Positions 54,790 through 64,000 of a stretch of 64,000 nucleotides of DNA are shown piece by piece; positions within the stretch are counted from its first letter, which is position 1, and every line of letters starts with the position of its first letter. The DNA is taken from assembly GCA_911728435.2 (NCBI GenBank), contig OU452198.1:13116001-13180000 (forward strand), written 5' to 3'. Source of the stretch: Apoderus coryli. Lineage: Eukaryota > Arthropoda > Insecta > Coleoptera > Attelabidae. The position numbers were made by a program, and so were the translations under genes. The notes below the pieces were generated by a model. It had not been told where the DNA came from. It did no database searches and was given only the letters and a program-made list of their open reading frames with translations.

Positions 54790-55330
54790 ATGGTCGTAAA
54801 CTTAATGGTATCTGTAATAGAAGCGTTTTCCTTGTTGACTATAAGATGGGCAAGCGCATCTTTTGGCCGTCTAAGGACGAGAGTCTTCGATAATCATAAC
54901 ATCGACATTCGAACCAAGTTGCGAGTGTATAATGCTATTTTAGTTCCTACTCTTACGTCTAGCTGTGACTCTTGGACCACTTTACGGAGGCATTTAAGAT
55001 CCCTGGAAAAATACCATCAACGATATCTTAAAATAATTCTTGGAATTAAATCGAAGGACCGTCCAACAAACATCGCCGTTCTGGAGGAAGCTGAAGAAAC
55101 TAGCATTGAGGCGGTGATTCTCAGGCACCAGCTGCGATGGACTAGCGACGTATTCCGCATGCCAACGGAATGCCTTCCGCTTAAGGTCGGCTCATAATAT
55201 CGAGGAGGGCAGCAAAAGAAGTATAAGGATGTTCTTAACAACATGAAGAAGTGTGGCCTACATGTGAAGAACAACTGGGAGCAGATCGAGAACGACCGAC
55301 CAAGATGGAGGCGTACTTTGGGAAATTAAA
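54790..55330 (+). pseudogene. LINE RT C terminus, same family as 32890-34285
   Basis: Reads RWASASFGRLRTRVFDNHNI, RTKLRVYNAILVPTLTSS, TTLRRHLRSLEKYHQRYLK, ILGIKSKDRPTNIAVLEE and RHQLRWTSDVFRMPTECLP, then after a frameshift RGGQQKKYKDVLNNMKKCG and NNWEQIENDRPRWRRTLGN. The C2H2 finger found in the other copy is missing because the sequence turns into its own mirror at 55322 (see the hairpin). Confidence 0.8.
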
Positions 55331-55352
55331 CCAAAGTACGCCTCCATCTTGG
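55300..55352. repeat. perfect 22-bp hairpin at the LINE 3' end
   Basis: The arm 55300-55321 (CCAAGATGGAGGCGTACTTT plus GG) is exactly inverted at 55331-55352 with a 9-base loop GAAATTAAA. The left arm is part of the LINE coding sequence (PRWRRTLG), so the right arm is a mirrored copy of coding DNA. Confidence 0.9.
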
Positions 55353-55582
55353 CAACTTTTGCTACAAAAATTGTGTCCCGAAAGGTCTCCGACCAATAAT
55401 TTCGGAGATACAGCCGGTCGATAGTCTTAGTGAGACACCCTGTATATGAGATTAAGAGCTCATGTCAGTAGCTGAATGCTATCCTAAAAAACGAGTTCCA
55501 AAAGCAAAACAATAATTCCCGTTATTTATTCACCACATCTCGCATTTTGTGTGTGTAAAGAATAAGCATATAATATAATGTA
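55353..55582. mobile_element. solo MITE arm related to 29473-30289
   Basis: CGGAGATACAGCCGGTCGAT and AGTGAGACACCCTGTATA correspond to the right terminus of the 29473 MITE family (GAGATACAGCCGCTGG). No left arm was seen. Confidence 0.45.
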
Positions 55583-57426
55583 CAGGGTGTCCCAAACTCG
55601 GCGCCCCAGGCCTATTGTATGAAAACCAGATAAGATAATAAAAATATTTTTTAAAAGGCTAAATTGAGTTGCGCTAAGATCCATTTTGGGAAAGCAAAAT
55701 ATTTTTTTTCAAATTCGCAAGATTGAGAAAATGACGTCATGAATATTATTTTTCCACGAACATACCTGTATTTTGCTACAATCGAAAAGATCTCTTTTTT
55801 TCACTTTTCGAAAAAAAATTTTTTTATCTCTTTTCGTTAAAAAGTTAGGGCGCCCTCACAAAAAAAATACTTAAATATTATTTAATTTAGCCATGTTACC
55901 AATCAAGTGCTCCATGGAAAACAATTATTCTGTGATTATTAGTGACAACTGTTGTCAAAATAATTATATTTAATTGTCAAAATAATGAGCAGTATATACG
56001 GAAGGTAATTATTTACAAAGTCTATACCAAAAAAGTGTTCTCGACAAACGAAAATATACGATTTTATGAAAAAAAAAATGTCTTTCAACATATTTGGCTT
56101 AACCATATAAATCATCAAATGCTACATGGAAAGCAATTTTAAACTAAATTTTCTATATGCCCTTCCGCAACTTCTAAACATTTATCTAATTTGCGCCTGA
56201 CCTATCTTGTTGTAGCCTTCCTTAGCACATCTCGTGAAATATTCGCACACGCATCGCGAATTTCCTATTTTAAATGTTCTACGTTTCTAGTAGGGGTCCT
56301 ATAAACTTGATTTTTTAATGTTCCCCACAGAAAAAAATCCAAGGGGGTCATATCCGGGGATTTAGGCGCCCATTCTGTAGGTCCATTTATTCCAATCCAT
56401 TTAGTACCATAGGTATTATTTAAAAACTCTTGGACTACCCTTGATTTATGAGGTGGAGCCCCGTCATGTTGAAACCACATGCTTAAGCGCAGCTGCAGGG
56501 ATAAATTTTCAAGCAGCAGAGGAAGTCGCAAAAATCGCAAGTTGTTAATGCCGTCCAATATATTTTCAAAAAAATACGGTCTAATTAAATGGTTTCCAAT
56601 TGTTCCACACCACACATTTATGCCAACGTGGCATTGATTCTCAACTTCATTAAAGTAATGTGGATTTTCGCTAGCCCAATAGTGCTCATTTTCTCGGTTC
56701 GGCTTACCATAACTAACGAAACGACTTTCATCGGTCCACAGGATATATTCAAACAGTCGACAATCTCGTGTTTCCAAATTACCCATCATTTGTGCTATGA
56801 AATTCAGCCTTTTTTCGGTATATCTCTCAGAATAATATTCTAGATTGTGCAATTTGTAATCATGAAATTTATTTGATTTTAAAACTCTTTGCACAGAGCT
56901 TCTCCCTAAATTCAGAGCGAGAGACGCCTCTTATCGAGTTTCTAGGATTTGCCTGAAAATACTGTAAAATTCTAGCCACATTATTATCATTGCAAACTCT
57001 TTTCTGAATTTCGGTTCCTTTTCTCGACGAAAATGCCTTATCATTTTCTCGCAAAATTCTTTCTAGTCGCGCGAACATTTTTACATCTGGAGTATGCCTT
57101 TCAGGATATCTTTCACTATGTAAACGGGCAACACTTCTACCGTTTTTCTGTGCTTCACCATATATTAAAATCATGTCAACGTTTTCGTCTGCCGAAAACA
57201 TTTTTGTTATAAAGACAAGTTGTAAATAAGTACCTGTTATTACTCTCGTTCGTGGAAAAATAATACTGATGACGTCATATTCTCCATTTTGCAAAATCGG
57301 AAAAAATTATTTTTTTGACGTTAAATATACCTGAATGCAACACAATTTATACCACTTCAAAAGATTTTTAATATCTTATCCCGTTTTCATACAATAGGCC
57401 TGGGGCGCCGAGTTTGGGACACCCGG
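55583..57426 (-). mobile_element. DD41D element with both termini, frameshifted
   Basis: Ends CAGGGTGTCCCAAACTCGGC and GCCGAGTTTGGGACACCCGG are inverted and flanked by TA. The arms match for about 60 bp and then more loosely. The interior is the pseudogene below. One end carries a G in place of T (CACCCGG), which may be a decay mutation. Confidence 0.85.
56150..57201 (-). pseudogene. DD41D transposase, nearly complete, frameshifted
   Basis: From MFSADENVDMILIYGEA (57201): HTH 1, basic linker (RKGTEIQKRVCNDNN), then a one-base frameshift near 56930 followed by ASLALNLGRSSVQRVLKSNK (HTH 2), YILWTDESRF (first Asp), VGINVWCGTIGNHLI, FQHDGAPPHKS (second Asp) and SPDMTPLDFFLWGTLKN (third Asp, 41 residues on). 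A stop at 56265 and another near 56195 cut the last 40 residues, which still read RDACANISRDVLRKA and CLEVAEGHIENL. All three catalytic residues survive, so decay is recent relative to most relics here. Confidence 0.85.
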
Positions 57427-58066
57427 TACATACATTTGATTATTTGGAAGCCTGTCGCTGTTCACAGATTTTCAAAACAATGGCTAATTTTATTATAGAC
57501 GTGGATAGTTTCTCTACAAAGCATCAATATTTCTTCTGGTTCATGATCATTTATATCATGGGTACTTACACATACATATGTATACGCAAGTGAAAGAAGG
57601 GAGTACCTATACGATGCGATGGGTACCATCACCGGCACACAAATAGAAGAAATCAGTCATGCCTCTCGACTTAGTACCGCACGAGTGCCTTTAATAAACA
57701 TAACATTATTCATGTGTTCTAGTGTTTTAACTCAGTCTTAAACATCGTGCAAAAAAGGTACTACTTACTTGATTAATTATTACATCGCGTTAGTACTATC
57801 ATTTATTGCTATAACAATCTAAGATATTTCTATGAGTGGGTAGAACAATATTATGTGTAATAATCATCAACTAACGAACGAAGTCTTGTGAAGTTGATTT
57901 TAGAGTTGTGCCGAAAAACTTTAATTGATTAACGTTAACTGATACTAAGTGAAATGATGTGATATCATAGTTTCAAATTTGAATATTCCGGAGTAGTTCA
58001 TATAAGTGGTAAGTTGATAGATTATTGTTTTTCCTGTGAGCTGTTAGTTGTTTAGGTGTCATTTAT
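57427..58066. other. no gene seen
   Basis: No supported feature. A TATACAGGGTGAGTC terminus begins at 58064-58078 without a partner. Confidence 0.3.
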
Positions 58067-58379
58067 ACAGGGTGAGTCACGACTAACGAGACGCCTCTTG
58101 TTATCTATTTAGCAACAGCTTCTAAAAAATTTTTGGCAGCATATAGAGCGCTCTAAAAAATACGCCCCATAGAACATTATATTTTTGTTAATCAAATATT
58201 TTTCTGTTGGTGGTTGTTTTAAAAACTGGATTGAAGAGACAGGGTCAACAAAGCATAATTATTTTAAGAAATTTTAATCGACAATTTTTTAATTTATTGG
58301 TTGTAGATTGTTTTATCGGAGTCGTTTAGGCGGTTTGGCCTCCCCTCACTTCGACCTGCAGAAGATCTTTTGTGAATGA

Positions 58380-59335
58380 CTCTAAACTATGAATTGCCCA
58401 GCTGTCCCACACTTTTCATAAAGTTGATGATTTCTCTGGGGGCTAAATTCCTTGTCTCGTCGGGTGTTAGGGTCACCCCTCCTAGGTATTTTAGCCTTTT
58501 GCAGAAAAGTCCATGCATTCACAGAGCACGTGTTCTGTTGTCTCTGTTGCGTCTTCGCAAAACCGACAAGTGTCGTCCTCGGTTAGGCCCATCTTTTTGA
58601 GATGGTACTTCACTGAGTGGTGTCTTGTAAAAAGTCCTGTAATTCGCCTTAGGTCGCTTCTCTCCAGTTGGATAAGCTTCCCTGCGTTGGCCTCTGAAGG
58701 TTTGAGAAACCTTTTTGATTGTCTTAGGCTTGGAGTGTTTCTCCAGTAGGACTTAAGTTGTTCCTTTTCCCATCTCCGAAGTTCTTCCATGATATGGCTT
58801 TTTCGAAAGCCTAAGATGGGATCCGGGCCGCAGAACGGAGCGTTTGCAAGTTGGTCCGCCGCTTCGTTCCCCTCCCCCTTCATGTCCTAGCACCCATGTC
58901 AGAGTAATCTTTTTCCCCTGAGCTGCCAGTTGCTTTAGGGTCTGTTTGCACTCCCATGCTAGCTTTGACGTGAAGGTGTAAGACCTCAGTGCTTTTAACG
59001 CAGCTTGACTGTCTGGTATAATATTGATCTGCCGTTCCGGGATGCCTCTCTGTAGGTATTCTTGAGCACAACAATTAATAGCGTTGATCTCTGCTTGGAA
59101 TATAGTGGGACTTTTCCCGAGAGATTCAGAGAGCCTGCAATTAGGCCCGTATACTCCCATGCCTGTGTTCCCTTCTATTCCTTTTTGAACCGTCCATATA
59201 CCAGACGGATGTGTTTTCTGGGAATCGTGGTTCCCCATTTAGCCATTTTTGACGGTCTGCAATGACCACTTCAAATGGGATTTCAAAATCATGTTTGCGT
59301 GGCAAAGCGTCCGACGGTTTTAATTTATTGGTTAA
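58380..59335 (-). pseudogene. LINE RNase H domain and zinc-knuckle C terminus
   Basis: From the right: FEIPFEVVIADRQKWLNGE, WYMDGSK (RNase H first Asp, normally YTDGS), frameshift, GMGVYGPNCRLSESLG, IFQAEINAINCCAQE (Glu), IIPDSQAALKAL (Asp), LTWVLGHE, frameshift, GEGNEAADQLA (last Asp), then RRITGLFTRHHSVKYHLKKM and CRFCEDATETTEHVLCEC (C-x2-C-x8-H-x4-C). It is the 3' end of a jockey/LOA- or I-like LINE that degrades its template RNA. The RT is missing upstream. The part right of 59141 is duplicated at 61151. Confidence 0.85.
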
Positions 59336-59449
59336 AACAGTCCCTTAGAATCTTTGAGCACATTTAGAAATTTACATTCTGGTCTTCAGTTGCAGCTTTA
59401 TGATTAATTAAATTAATTTTGATGAAGTAGTCCATAATACTGTGGACGT

Positions 59450-59895
59450 CCAATAAATTTGGAAAAGAAAATGCTGTCACAGCCACTACATTATTTTGAT
59501 AGTTCATTCTCAAATAAACCTATCAAAACTTGTTTCGGCCCATCATCAGTTGAGGTAAATTATATTATACAACTTAGCAGAAAGAAAACGTTAAACATTT
59601 TTATATTATTTACATGTAGGTTAAACCCTTAATATTAATTAGACTGAAGTTCCTCACGGAAATACCTCAGCATTATCATACTTTTCTTCTTATAAATCAT
59701 AAGGTAATTATTGTATTAATCAAAGTTTAAGTTGTGAAAAAACGTGACAAATATATCCACTATAATTAATGAACAATTCATCTCAACTGATGATGACCTT
59801 TACTAGGGCCGAAACATGTTTTGAATGGTTTATTTGATGATGACATATTAAAATAATTTAGTGGATGTGACGGCAACAGTCGTCCAAAAATGTAT
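59450..59895. repeat. foldback repeat with opposed hairpin motifs
   Basis: GTGGACGTCCAATAAATTT, TGCTGTCACAGCCACTA, ATTCTCAAATAAACC and TTTCGGCCCATCATCAGTTG on the left are mirrored on the right by CAACTGATGATG, GGCCGAAACATG, TGGTTTATTTGATGATG and TGGATGTGACGGCAACAG. A second copy lies at 61460-61905 through the tandem duplication. Confidence 0.65.
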
Positions 59896-60060
59896 TAAAA
59901 AAAACTAATAATATAAGTTATTTTCTTTATTGTGAGAATTGACTACTACATGAAAGTTACGAGGGGATACATTCAAAAAATAATTTGGCTTACACAGGAG
60001 CAAACAAGCCAGGCGCATAATTTTTTTAAAAAGAATGGTCTAGGTACATATTTTTATTGA

Positions 60061-60300
60061 AATAATAATAATAATAAATTACTTTATTTTCCAATTTAAT
60101 ATACTACAAAATATGATATATATAATAAGTAAATAAAGTATAAATTGGAAAATCAGGGGAAGTTCACCACAAGGTGTTCTACCACTTAAAATGGACGTAG
60201 TGCGCGATACATATTTCGAACAGAACCATGAAATTTGCACAATTTGGAAGCGTTGTTCAAGCGTCAGTCTATTAATTTTGAAATGCCAAACCAAACTAAA
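60061..60300 (-). pseudogene. mariner N-terminal scrap interrupted by a LINE 3' tail
   Basis: The minus strand reads FKINRLTLEQRFQIVQI and, in another frame, GSVRNMYRALRPF, a mariner-type first HTH. At about 60170 it gives way to AT-rich sequence ending AATAAAGTAATTTATTATTA, a LINE tail in the same orientation. The same pair is at 62071-62310 in unit 2. Confidence 0.55.
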
Positions 60301-60704
60301 TATAAATCACTTGAGAGCTGGCAAAATTTCCGCCAGTTACAAAAGTGTTGCCAACTTAAAGTTCTATACCTCTATAAAAAACACCTAACCCAAACCAACC
60401 CAACCCAAAAGAACCTTATTAATGGTCGCTCATAACATCCAAAGAAAATAGAAACCCTATTATCACTGAACATTATCGTTTTCTGAATAAAAATAACTAT
60501 TTTGCAATTAATGCGATTAAATCGTAATCCTAGATACAAGAAAATAATTAAAACAGTAGTAGCTATATAATTAGGATGAAAACATATAGATAACCAATAA
60601 TAATTTTAAAATTCTTTGTTGTATGTATAAAGTATATCATTTAAAGTTCGCTGAACGCACTTTCTTTAATATATTTTAATTTAAAATATAATATATGGCA
60701 AGTA
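60301..60704. other. no gene seen (repeated at 62311-62714)
   Basis: AT-rich; holds a short CCTAACCCAAACCAACCCAA stretch but no gene. Confidence 0.3.
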
Positions 60705-61150
60705 CAGGGTGAGCAAAACTCGATGTCCGAGCTCTGTTATGAGAAAATGAAAAACGATACAAAAATTCGGAAAAGAGGTTCTCAAATAGGATTAAGTAAG
60801 CTCCATTTTAACCCATATTTCATTTTGTTTCCAAGTTTGGAAACTGAAGTAAATGACGTCACCAACTTTTTTTTCCCAGAAATATACCTATATTTTTGCA
60901 TAGTTCAAAAGAGCTAATTTTTCTAAAAAAATTTTGAAAAGAAAAAAATGTGCTATCTTCATTCGTTAAAAAAATATAAGCAAATTTGTAGGAAAAACTA
61001 ACATGAAAAATTCGCAACCGTCACAACTTTTGCACAGGTAGGCTTTGGAAACAAACTGCAATTATATCTGTCAATACTTAAACTAATGGTTGACAAATAG
61101 TATTCGTGTGATAACTTCTAATATAAGTCAAACATTTGATATTCAGTCAA
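60705..61150. mobile_element. DD41D left arm, duplicated copy without interior
   Basis: Starts CAGGGTGAGCAAAACTCGAT after TA and repeats the arm found at 62715. It is cut at the tandem breakpoint, so this copy is only an arm. Confidence 0.8.
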
Positions 61151-63160
61151 TTAGGCCCGTATACTCCCATGCCTGTGTTCCCTTCTATTCCTTTTTGAAC
61201 CGTCCATATACCAGACGGATGTGTTTTCTGGGAATCGTGGTTCCCCATTTAGCCATTTTTGACGGTCTGCAATGACCACTTCAAATGGGATTTCAAAATC
61301 ATGTTTGCGTGGCAAAGCGTCCGACGGTTTTAATTTATTGGTTAAAACAGTCCCTTAGAATCTTTGAGCACATTTAGAAATTTACATTCTGGTCTTCAGT
61401 TGCAGCTTTATGATTAATTAAATTAATTTTGATGAAGTAGTCCATAATACTGTGGACGTCCAATAAATTTGGAAAAGAAAATGCTGTCACAGCCACTACA
61501 TTATTTTGATAGTTCATTCTCAAATAAACCTATCAAAACTTGTTTCGGCCCATCATCAGTTGAGGTAAATTATATTATACAACTTAGCAGAAAGAAAACG
61601 TTAAACATTTTTATATTATTTACATGTAGGTTAAACCCTTAATATTAATTAGACTGAAGTTCCTCACGGAAATACCTCAGCATTATCATACTTTTCTTCT
61701 TATAAATCATAAGGTAATTATTGTATTAATCAAAGTTTAAGTTGTGAAAAAACGTGACAAATATATCCACTATAATTAATGAACAATTCATCTCAACTGA
61801 TGATGACCTTTACTAGGGCCGAAACATGTTTTGAATGGTTTATTTGATGATGACATATTAAAATAATTTAGTGGATGTGACGGCAACAGTCGTCCAAAAA
61901 TGTATTAAAAAAAACTAATAATATAAGTTATTTTCTTTATTGTGAGAATTGACTACTACATGAAAGTTACGAGGGGATACATTCAAAAAATAATTTGGCT
62001 TACACAGGAGCAAACAAGCCAGGCGCATAATTTTTTTAAAAAGAATGGTCTAGGTACATATTTTTATTGAAATAATAATAATAATAAATTACTTTATTTT
62101 CCAATTTAATATACTACAAAATATGATATATATAATAAGTAAATAAAGTATAAATTGGAAAATCAGGGGAAGTTCACCACAAGGTGTTCTACCACTTAAA
62201 ATGGACGTAGTGCGCGATACATATTTCGAACAGAACCATGAAATTTGCACAATTTGGAAGCGTTGTTCAAGCGTCAGTCTATTAATTTTGAAATGCCAAA
62301 CCAAACTAAATATAAATCACTTGAGAGCTGGCAAAATTTCCGCCAGTTACAAAAGTGTTGCCAACTTAAAGTTCTATACCTCTATAAAAAACACCTAACC
62401 CAAACCAACCCAACCCAAAAGAACCTTATTAATGGTCGCTCATAACATCCAAAGAAAATAGAAACCCTATTATCACTGAACATTATCGTTTTCTGAATAA
62501 AAATAACTATTTTGCAATTAATGCGATTAAATCGTAATCCTAGATACAAGAAAATAATTAAAACAGTAGTAGCTATATAATTAGGATGAAAACATATAGA
62601 TAACCAATAATAATTTTAAAATTCTTTGTTGTATGTATAAAGTATATCATTTAAAGTTCGCTGAACGCACTTTCTTTAATATATTTTAATTTAAAATATA
62701 ATATATGGCAAGTACAGGGTGAGCAAAACTCGATGTCCGAGCTCTGTTATGAGAAAATGAAAAACGATACAAAAATTCGGAAAAGAGGTTCTCAAATAGG
62801 ATTAAGTAAGCTCCATTTTAACCCATATTTCATTTTGTTTCCAAGTTTGGAAACTGAAGTAAATGACGTCACCAACTTTTTTTTCCCAGAAATATACCTA
62901 TATTTTTGCATAGTTCAAAAGAGCTAATTTTTCTAAAAAAATTTTGAAAAGAAAAAAATGTGCTATCTTCATTCGTTAAAAAAATATAAGCAAATTTGTA
63001 GGAAAAACTAACATGAAAAATTCGCAACCGTCACAACTTTTGCACAGGTAGGCTTTGGAAACAAACTGCAATTATATCTGTCAATACTTAAACTAATGGT
63101 TGACAAATAGTATTCGTGTGATAACTTCTAATATAAGTCAAACATTTGATATTCAGTCAA
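61151..63160. repeat. 2,010-bp tandem duplication, unit 2
   Basis: Same sequence as unit 1, offset 2,010 bp. At its right edge ATATTCAGTCAA runs on into AAGAGAAGATACG, the original continuation of the DD41D element, whereas unit 1 runs at that point into TTAGGCCCG, the unit start. Confidence 0.95.
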
Positions 63161-64000
63161 AAGAGAAGATACGTATTATCCATCGGTTGTTAATAATAAT
63201 ATAATTACTTATTAAACCCTACAAAAAGAGATGATATTATTTAATAGTAGGTAACTATTATTGCCACAGAATTAGACATAGTAATACTATATACTACTAA
63301 TTAATTATAGGAAATCAATAACTACAACAAATTTTCAATGTGGCCACCTCCTAGTTGTAAACGCTTATCTAATCTCCTTACTTCTCTTCCTGAGGCCTTA
63401 CATAACATTTCTCTTGAGAGTTCATTGCATGCAATTCTAATTCTTTCCTATTAAATGTGTTAGCAATTCTTGCTTGGAGCGCCGCCCCCGTCATGCTGGA
63501 AAAACGTATTTGCTCGTAACGGCAATGGCACATTTTCGAGAAGCACAGAAAGTTGCTCTTGAAGAAATTGCAAATATTCTTCACTGCATAAAATACCTTC
63601 GTAAAAGTATGGAGCAATTAAATCCCCGTTAATAATACCCCACAAAAGTTAATGCCAAAATGTCCTTCGTTTTCAATCGGATGACAAATAACATGTCAAC
63701 TTTTTCGTTATGCGTAAACATTTAGCATAATGCACACATTAAATGACAATAAAACTATTTGTCAACAATTAGTTTTATTATTGACAGATATAATTGCAGT
63801 TTGTTTCCAAAGCTTACTTGTTTAAAAGTTTTGATAATAGTTTTTTCTACAAATTTGCTTTTAATTTTTTGACAAACGAAGATAGAAAATTTTTTTCTTT
63901 ACAAAAGTTGCTTAGACAAAGTAGCTCTTTTGAACTATATAAAAATATAGGTACCTATGTTTCTGGAAAAAAAAAGTTTTTGACGTCATTTACTTTAGTT
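62715..64000 (-). mobile_element. DD41D element, internally deleted, runs off the window
   Basis: The left arm starts at 62715. From about 63740 the sequence is its inverted copy: ACAGATATAATTGCAGTTTG, TTTGACGTCATTTACTT mirror CAAACTGCAATTATATCTGT and AAGTAAATGACGTCA. The right terminus would lie about 100 bp beyond 64000. Only fragments of the transposase remain inside. Confidence 0.8.
63378..63722 (-). pseudogene. DD41D transposase, deleted remnant
   Basis: From 63722 the minus strand reads MFTHNEKVDMLFVI, the very start of a transposase like that at 57201 (MFSADENVDMILIYG), then jumps to ENEGHFGIN, WGIINGDLIAPYFYEGIL, FLQEQLSVLLENVPLPLRA and FFQHDGG (second catalytic Asp). The linker, second HTH and first Asp are deleted, and a later frameshift breaks the rest; RNARELSREMLCKASG-like wording near 63410 gives the C-terminal part. 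Confidence 0.7.

Larger units (their letters stand above)
59141..61150. repeat. 2,010-bp tandem duplication, unit 1
   Basis: Identical, as far as read, to 61151-63160. It contains part of the RNase H domain, a foldback repeat (59450-59895), a mariner N-terminal scrap cut by a LINE tail (60061-60300) and the left arm of a DD41D element from 60705. Breakpoints share CAA. Confidence 0.95.

Noticed and set aside
60191..60445. Readings of 65-66 aa repeated at 62201-62445
   Set aside because: Identical only because of the 2,010-bp duplication; one lies opposite a mariner N-terminal scrap.

Overview
This is a window of an AT-rich animal genome, almost certainly an insect. The evidence is density and type of mobile elements: DD34D mariners, several DD41D mariner-like lineages with DUF4817-type N termini, P-type elements with a THAP exon, a Crypton-type tyrosine recombinase, hAT, Tc1, jockey-like and RTE-like LINEs, a copia Gag relic and many foldback (palindromic) MITEs. 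A beetle or bug would fit; the species cannot be named from the sequence. There are no prokaryotic operons, rRNA genes or CRISPR arrays. Host coding content is tiny. The only convincing host gene is a split minus-strand gene whose first coding exon (14196-14318) and second exon (10843-10982) join in phase across a 3.2 kb intron and encode the start of a PTB/PID-like domain; later exons must lie left of the window. Its intron holds a broken Crypton, a composite foldback repeat and a hAT 3' end. Layout: 1-5.7 kb, three decayed mariners, a dispersed repeat and an LTR-like GC patch; 6.4-8.3 kb, P-type copy A with a THAP exon and an internal LINE end; 9-10.6 kb, palindromes and a DD41D C terminus; 10.8-14.3 kb, the host gene; 15-21 kb, foldback elements, an internally deleted DD41D element and a Tc1 relic; 21.8-23 kb, a 174-bp array running into a DD41D relic; 23.7-25 kb, foldback repeats; 25.3-26.7 kb, a 169-bp array; 28.2-30.4 kb, inverted P-type copy B with a nested MITE; 30.7-34.4 kb, a copia Gag relic and a thrice-layered foldback repeat holding an endonuclease/RT LINE; 35.7-37.8 kb, a structurally complete DD41D element with 340-bp inverted arms and an open 357-370 aa transposase; 37.9-39.4 kb, two foldbacks, a tRNA-like sequence and a 12-bp minisatellite; 42.6-44.6 kb, a jockey-like LINE holding a TTAA-flanked MITE; 45.9-49.8 kb, a chimeric run mariner / LINE / DD41D / RTE LINE / mariner; 51.4-52.6 kb, a higher-order satellite; 53.3-57.4 kb, a second mariner copy, a LINE end with a 22-bp hairpin and a frameshifted DD41D element; 58.4-64 kb, an RNase H-bearing LINE end, a seemingly perfect 2,010-bp tandem duplication and a DD41D element cut by the window edge. 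How the genes work together: apart from the host gene, nearly everything is selfish DNA, and non-autonomous elements would depend on transposases such as the intact one at 36-37 kb. Recurrent themes are long inverted arms, nesting, and a CTGANGA-stem-GAAAC hairpin that recurs in several foldback repeats. Coordinates of element ends were read by eye; TA target duplications and inverted termini support the ends of the DD41D, mariner, Tc1 and TTAA elements, while other ends are approximate.
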